Part shown: in pieces, positions 54,467 to 58,201 of the stretch
Position numbering within the stretch: the first letter of the stretch is position 1
How the letters are laid out: each line of letters begins with the position of its first letter
Origin: Pseudomonadota bacterium
Lineage (GTDB): Bacteria; Pseudomonadota; Gammaproteobacteria; Burkholderiales; Rhodocyclaceae
DNA: 58,201 nt
Direction: 5' to 3'
Assembly: GCA_018262285.1 (NCBI GenBank)
Contig: JAGTRX010000001.1
Span: forward strand, 1 to 58,201
Program-made: the position numbers and the translations under genes
The notes under the pieces: model-generated
What the model saw: only the letters and a program-made list of their open reading frames with translations
Database searches by the model: none
What the model was told of the DNA's origin: nothing

Positions 54467-55315
54467 GACTTTTCACTGTATCGATCCGCCATCGTTCGGT
54501 TGTTCAGCAATCGGCAGCTCGATCTGTGGGTTCTTGCGATCCTCATATTCAGAGCTGTGCCAGTGTCCATGAAGTTCGATTTCAAGCCATTCCGCGATTT
54601 GTATGCAGTACTCGTAGGACTCAAGAAAGTACTGAATGTCGGCAGGTAATCCCATACCTGCCCTGACGCGTGCGTGGGAACCAGCCTTCCGAACATAGAC
54701 TTCGTTCGCAATTCCGCGGTTGTGGATGAAAATGTCTCTCGTCGCTTTGACTTCCATGTATTTGTGGAATGCGGGACATTCGAGAAGATTGACCGACAAC
54801 AGATCTTCCATCGAGTCAGCAAACTCGGTCGGTGATTTGTATGCAAGTTCGTTGATCAGCGCGTCGGTGGCCCGAAGGTGCACTTCTTCAAGAGACGTGG
54901 ATTCGAGTACCGCTTGAATCGAAAGACTTCGCTTTCCACCAAGCTTTTGCGGATATCGCATTACGACGGCGCGGACAATTTCGCCAAGCATTGTTTCTAC
55001 GATTGTGACCAGTTGTACCAGCGCATTTACGCTGAGTTGGTGGAAAGCAAGGAACTGGTATTTGGAAAGAAGCTGATCTTTTCTGTACTTACGCGTACTC
55101 GGAATGGCCGATTTGTCTGCGCTATACCCCACAGGAAAGGTTACCTCGATCTCCTCCTGCTCCATGTCCTGCATTCCTCTTGCCGCTATGTCGAAAGCGC
55201 CATAGGTCAACTGCGCGAGTTCGCCTTGATCGAACATCGCATTCCGAGCCGATGTCACGATTTGATTTAGCTGATTGCCAAGGTTCAAACTACTCATGGG
55301 CTTGTGGTCGCATAA
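54403..55315 (-). mobile_element. Integron gene cassette carrying the HEPN gene
   Basis: The cassette runs on the minus strand from the TTATGC at 55315-55310 to the R' G at 54403, about 913 bp. If excised and circularised, its own R' would be GTTATGC. This is the exact complement of its R'' box GCATAAC, which is expected only of a genuine cassette. A single short gene fills it. No integron integrase or recognisable attI is in the window, so this may be a cassette cluster without integrase (CALIN type). Confidence 0.8.
54473..55297 (-). CDS. HEPN-domain protein, integron cassette gene
   Basis: 274 residues from the ATG at 55297 (MSSLNLGNQ), 12 bp inside the cassette boundary; the open frame upstream crosses that boundary and is rejected. 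The protein is helical. Around 185-203 it has ATRDIFIHNRGIANEVYV, where R187 and H192 form the Rx4H ribonuclease motif of the HEPN superfamily, and HNRGI resembles RiboL-PSP-HEPN-type proteins. Upstream helices (FLAFHQLSVNALVQLVTIVETMLGE) fit the four-helix HEPN bundle. Such proteins are often RNases in toxin-antitoxin or anti-phage systems. No MNT antitoxin is adjacent. The target is unknown. Confidence 0.7.
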   Translation of the reverse strand: MSSLNLGNQLNQIVTSARNAMFDQGELAQLTYGAFDIAARGMQDMEQEEIEVTFPVGYSADKSAIPSTRKYRKDQLLSKYQFLAFHQLSVNALVQLVTIVETMLGEIVRAVVMRYPQKLGGKRSLSIQAVLESTSLEEVHLRATDALINELAYKSPTEFADSMEDLLSVNLLECPAFHKYMEVKATRDIFIHNRGIANEVYVRKAGSHARVRAGMGLPADIQYFLESYEYCIQIAEWLEIELHGHWHSSEYEDRKNPQIELPIAEQPNDGGSIQ

Positions 55316-55326
55316 CAGTAAATAGG

Positions 55327-55345
55327 CTGACCAGTTTTGGGTCAG
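55327..55345. promoter_or_regulatory. Inverted repeat upstream of the HEPN gene
   Basis: CTGACC and GGTCAG form a perfect 6-bp dyad around a 7-nt spacer, 30 bp upstream of the HEPN start and just outside the cassette boundary. It could be an operator or a remnant of an integration site. A weak promoter-like pair (TTGCGA, 18 bp, CATAAT on the minus strand) lies further upstream. Otherwise 55298-55589 holds no gene. Confidence 0.35.
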
Positions 55346-55521
55346 TACAATAATTAATATCCATGCAGCAATTATGTCCCGGCAATCCAATGATTCGCAA
55401 GGAATTTTTCTTGCTGGGGTCCGTATAACAATTCCAATAGGGCGGACAGTTTGGCAAGACTTTGTGCCCTCTATCTTGAATGCGAATGGCTGCTTTCAGG
55501 CGGTCTCAGGCTCCCACCGAA

Positions 55522-55548
55522 TTCCGCTTTTGGCCGATTGCCGTCCAA
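55522..55548 (-). repeat. Degenerate repeat flanking the accessory island, right copy
   Basis: On the minus strand TTGGACGGCAATCGGCCAAA then AGCGGAA aligns with the left copy at 53536-53560 with several mismatches. The copies are inverted with respect to each other and bracket the HEPN and nuclease genes. Confidence 0.45.
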
Positions 55549-55589
55549 CATACCGCCCACCCCTTACACAATCTGATCTTACGCGCGAT

Positions 55590-56441
55590 TCACTGAGGCT
55601 CTTGAGTTCCCTGCAAGCCCAAGCGCTGGCAGACTTCCAGCGTCAGCGCTGACTGGTTCATGCTGTAGAAATGCAGCCCCGGCGCGCCGCCCCCGAGCAG
55701 GCGTTCACACAGTTCGGTGACCACTTCCAGACCGAAGGCGCGAATGGAATCGGTATCGTCGTAGTAGCTCTCGAATTTGCGTCGCATCCAGCGCGGAATT
55801 TCGGTGCCACTGACATCCGAAAAACGCGCCAGTTTGGCAAAGCTGATAATGGGCATGATGCCGGGGAAAATGGGGATGTCGACGCCCAGGGCTTGCGCAT
55901 GATCGACAAAATGAAAATAGGCGTCCGGATTGTAGAAATACTGGGTGATGGCCGAATCAGCGCCGGCTCTGGCCTTGCGGGCAAAGGCTTCGAGATCGTC
56001 CTTCGGGTTTTTGGCCTGCGGATGCCATTCCGGGTAGGCAGCAACTTCGATCCTGAACCAGTCGCCGGTTTCGTGGCGAATGAATTCGACCAGTTCGTTG
56101 GCGTGGCGCAGTTCGCCGGCTTCGGCCATACCGGAGGGCAAATCGCCACGCAGGGCGACGATGCGCTTGATCCCCTTGTCTTTGTAGCGCTGCAATATTT
56201 CACGGATATCGGCACGGGACGAGCCAACGCAGGAAAGATGCGGTGCGGCGTTGTGGCCTTCGGCGGCAATTTCCTGGATGACGTCGAAGGTGCGCTCGCG
56301 CGTGGAGCCACCAGCGCCGTAAGTGACCGAAAAAAACGCCGGCTTCAAGACAGCCAGTTTGGCACGCTCGGCTCGCAGTTTTTCGAAACCGGCCGGTGAT
56401 TGCGGCGGAAAAAATTCGACGGAAATTTCGGTGGGTATCAT
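55590..56441 (-). CDS. metF: 5,10-methylenetetrahydrofolate reductase
   Basis: MetF reduces methylene-THF to methyl-THF with FAD, supplying the methyl group for methionine synthesis. Present are VEFFPPQSP, SVTYGAGGSTRERT, the flavin-binding RIVALRGDLPSGM, and SAITQYFYNPDAYFHFVD, IFPGIMPI and GAPGLHFYSMNQS. From the ATG at 56441 it has 283 residues. A TTG at 56456 is also possible, and neither has a strong Shine-Dalgarno. It lies 26 bp after the holin-like gene in the ahcY operon. Confidence 0.95.
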   Translation of the reverse strand: MIPTEISVEFFPPQSPAGFEKLRAERAKLAVLKPAFFSVTYGAGGSTRERTFDVIQEIAAEGHNAAPHLSCVGSSRADIREILQRYKDKGIKRIVALRGDLPSGMAEAGELRHANELVEFIRHETGDWFRIEVAAYPEWHPQAKNPKDDLEAFARKARAGADSAITQYFYNPDAYFHFVDHAQALGVDIPIFPGIMPIISFAKLARFSDVSGTEIPRWMRRKFESYYDDTDSIRAFGLEVVTELCERLLGGGAPGLHFYSMNQSALTLEVCQRLGLQGTQEPQ

Positions 56442-56467
56442 GGGTAATTTGGACAAATATTGCGGAA

Positions 56468-56818
56468 TCAGCGCTTGCTATTGGGCAACAAAAGGCCGGA
56501 CAGCGCCCACGATACGATACTGTAGAGCACCGAACCGAAGAGCGCCGACCAGAAGCCGCCGACGGAAAACCCTGGCACCAGATAGGCAGCCAGTTGAAAC
56601 AGCAAGGCGTTGAGAACGAAGATGAAGAGCCCCAGTGTCAGGACGGTGACCGGCAGCGTCAGCAGAACCAGCAAAGGCCGGAGCAGGGCATTGATCAGGC
56701 CAAGCACGGCGACAACGATCAAGGCCGTACCGAACCCGCCAATTTTGATCGAGGGCAGCAGGTAAGGCAGCAGCAGAAGTGCCACCGTGTTGATTACCCA
56801 GACAATGAGAATCCGCAT
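56468..56818 (-). CDS. Small four-TM membrane protein, phage holin family IV-like
   Basis: A 116-residue very hydrophobic protein with four predicted membrane helices (for example ILIVWVINTVALLLLPYLL, TALIVVAVLGLINALLRPLL). The NALLRPLLVLLTLPVTVLTLGLF signature belongs to the widespread YvlD/holin superfamily IV. Its role is unknown and it is not phage-derived in this context. It sits between ahcY (14 bp upstream) and metF, a conserved arrangement in betaproteobacteria as far as I know. Confidence 0.85.
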   Translation of the reverse strand: MRILIVWVINTVALLLLPYLLPSIKIGGFGTALIVVAVLGLINALLRPLLVLLTLPVTVLTLGLFIFVLNALLFQLAAYLVPGFSVGGFWSALFGSVLYSIVSWALSGLLLPNSKR

Positions 56819-56832
56819 CTTCGTAACTCCGA

Positions 56833-58201
56833 TCAGTAACGGTAGTGGTCAGCCTTGTACGGGCCATTCATCGGCACCCCGATGTAGGCGGCCTGCTGCT
56901 CGGAAAGCTGCGACAACTGGGCGTTGAGCTTCTTCAATTGCAGGCGCGCCACCTTTTCATCGAGATGTTTGGGTAGCGTGTAGACGCCGACCGGATAATC
57001 CGCCGTGCGCGTAAACAGCTCAATCTGGGCAATGGTCTGGTTGGCAAAACTCGACGACATGACATAAGACGGATGCCCCGTACCGCAGCCCAGATTCACC
57101 AGCCTACCCTTGGCCAGCAGGATGATGCGCTTGCCGTCCGGGAAAATGACGTGATCGACCTGCGGCTTGATTTCTTCCCACTGGTACTTCTCGATGGAGG
57201 CGACGTCGATTTCGTTGTCGAAGTGGCCGATGTTGCAGACGATGGCCTGATCCTTCATCTTCGCCATGTGGTCATGGGTGATAACGTGGTAGTTGCCCGT
57301 ACAGGTGACAAAAATATCGGCCTTGTCGGCAGCGTATTCCATGGTGACGACGCGATAACCTTCCATTGCCGCCTGCAGGGCGCAGATCGGGTCGATTTCA
57401 GTCACCCAGACTTGCGCCGACAGGGCGCGCATGGCTTGAGCCGAGCCCTTGCCGACATCACCGTAACCGGCGATCAGCGCTACCTTGCCGGCGATCATCA
57501 CATCTGTGGCGCGCTTGATGCCGTCGACCAGCGATTCGCGGCAGCCATAAAGGTTGTCGAACTTGGATTTGGTGACCGAGTCGTTCACATTGATGGCCGG
57601 GAACTTGAGTTCACCGCGCTCGTGCATCTGATACAGGCGATGGACGCCAGTAGTGGTTTCTTCAGTCACACCCTTGATGGCAGCCAAACGCACCGAATAC
57701 CAGGTCGGATCGACAGCCAGCTTGGCCTTGATGGCGGCGAAGAGAATGGTTTCTTCTTCGGAACCCGGCTTGGCCAAAACGGAAATATCCTTCTCGGCGC
57801 GAGCACCCAGATGCAGCAGCAGCGTGGCATCACCGCCGTCGTCGAGAATCATGTTGGAATAACCACCATCCGGCCACTCGAAAATGCGGTGGGTGTAATC
57901 CCAGTATTCCACCAGCGACTCACCCTTGACGGCAAACACCGGGATGCCTTCGGCTGCAATCGCCGCGGCAGCGTGATCCTGCGTCGAAAAAATATTGCAG
58001 GAAGCCCAGCGCACCTGAGCGCCGAGGGTTTCCAGCGTTTCGATCAGCACGGCGGTCTGGATGGTCATGTGCAGCGAGCCGGTGATGCGCGCGCCCTTGA
58101 GTGGTTCCAGCGCGGCGTACTCTTCGCGGATAGCCATCAGACCGGGCATTTCGGTCTCGGCAATACGAATTTCCTTGCGCCCCCAATCGGCGAGTGCAAG
58201 A
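56833..58201 (-). CDS. ahcY: S-adenosylhomocysteine hydrolase (5' end outside window)
   Basis: AhcY hydrolyses S-adenosylhomocysteine to adenosine and homocysteine with bound NAD, recycling the SAM product. The frame is open to the window edge ([20 protein letters not shown]), so an internal ATG at 58149 is not the start and about 10-20 residues are missing. The substrate region [26 protein letters not shown] and [21 protein letters not shown], and the NAD motif [13 protein letters not shown], are present. The C-terminal [19 protein letters not shown]...YKADHYRY is characteristic. It leads the ahcY-holin-metF operon. Confidence 0.97.
   Translation of the reverse strand, partial: LALADWGRKEIRIAETEMPGLMAIREEYAALEPLKGARITGSLHMTIQTAVLIETLETLGAQVRWASCNIFSTQDHAAAAIAAEGIPVFAVKGESLVEYWDYTHRIFEWPDGGYSNMILDDGGDATLLLHLGARAEKDISVLAKPGSEEETILFAAIKAKLAVDPTWYSVRLAAIKGVTEETTTGVHRLYQMHERGELKFPAINVNDSVTKSKFDNLYGCRESLVDGIKRATDVMIAGKVALIAGYGDVGKGSAQAMRALSAQVWVTEIDPICALQAAMEGYRVVTMEYAADKADIFVTCTGNYHVITHDHMAKMKDQAIVCNIGHFDNEIDVASIEKYQWEEIKPQVDHVIFPDGKRIILLAKGRLVNLGCGTGHPSYVMSSSFANQTIAQIELFTRTADYPVGVYTLPKHLDEKVARLQLKKLNAQLSQLSEQQAAYIGVPMNGPYKADHYRY

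Noticed and set aside
55374-55652. 92-codon plus-strand frame between the HEPN gene and metF
   Set aside because: It runs through the degenerate repeat and into the antisense of metF, and has no convincing ribosome site or domain.
56468-56818. Prophage remnant suggested by the holin-like protein
   Set aside because: No other phage genes are near, and the protein sits inside the ahcY-metF operon; this family is a common housekeeping membrane protein.

Overview
The window looks like a chromosomal segment of a betaproteobacterium of the Rhodocyclales (Azonexaceae/Dechloromonas-like). The basis is gene content and order: ribF-ileS-lspA-ispH beside a minor-pilin/pilY1 operon, class I PHA synthase, DUF1631 and DUF342 proteins, and many c-di-GMP proteins. 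Coding is dense with moderately high GC. No rRNA or tRNA gene, CRISPR array or transposase was seen. The genus is an inference; no search was run.

Layout. (1) 1-7290: end of rpsO, pnp, then the leftward operon xseB-ispA-dxs-folE2 (isoprenoid precursors and folate entry), a small SpoIIAA-like gene and a secreted Ala/Lys-rich protein. (2) 7302-9778: a DUF1631 gene preceded, on the same strand, by a recognisable c-di-GMP-I (GEMM) riboswitch aptamer. (3) 9870-17874: queG facing tsaE-amiC, then ribF-ileS-lspA-ispH. (4) 17877-26175: a TonB-like gene and the leftward operon pilE-fimT-pilV-pilW-pilX-pilY1 for type IV pili. (5) 26441-42305: PBP1C with a flavoprotein, HDOD protein, diguanylate cyclase, DUF342 protein, a PAS histidine kinase/response regulator pair, PduL, a chemoreceptor ending in a PilZ domain, and PHA synthase. 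(6) 42399-53516: hemN, copA, two converging GGDEF-EAL proteins, ubiA-ubiD. (7) 53517-55589: an accessory island with integron-cassette architecture. A HEPN-domain gene ends in a 70-bp attC site and is followed by a DpnII/MboI-like nuclease gene with no methyltransferase. (8) 55590-58201: metF, a small holin-like membrane protein and ahcY (methionine cycle), leftward.

Two themes stand out. The first is c-di-GMP: a riboswitch, a cyclase, two dual-domain proteins, a PilZ chemoreceptor and a pilus operon lie within 45 kb, suggesting linked control of surface behaviour and taxis. The second is the island between ubiD and metF. The attC R'' box exactly complements the reconstructed box at the other end of the same cassette, so the HEPN gene is very probably a genuine integron cassette. 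With the neighbouring nuclease it is the best candidate here for an undescribed (possibly anti-phage) system.

Four copies of a palindromic intergenic repeat (CACCGCAAAG-type) lie between genes; one is read through as the N-terminus of the PBP1C frame.
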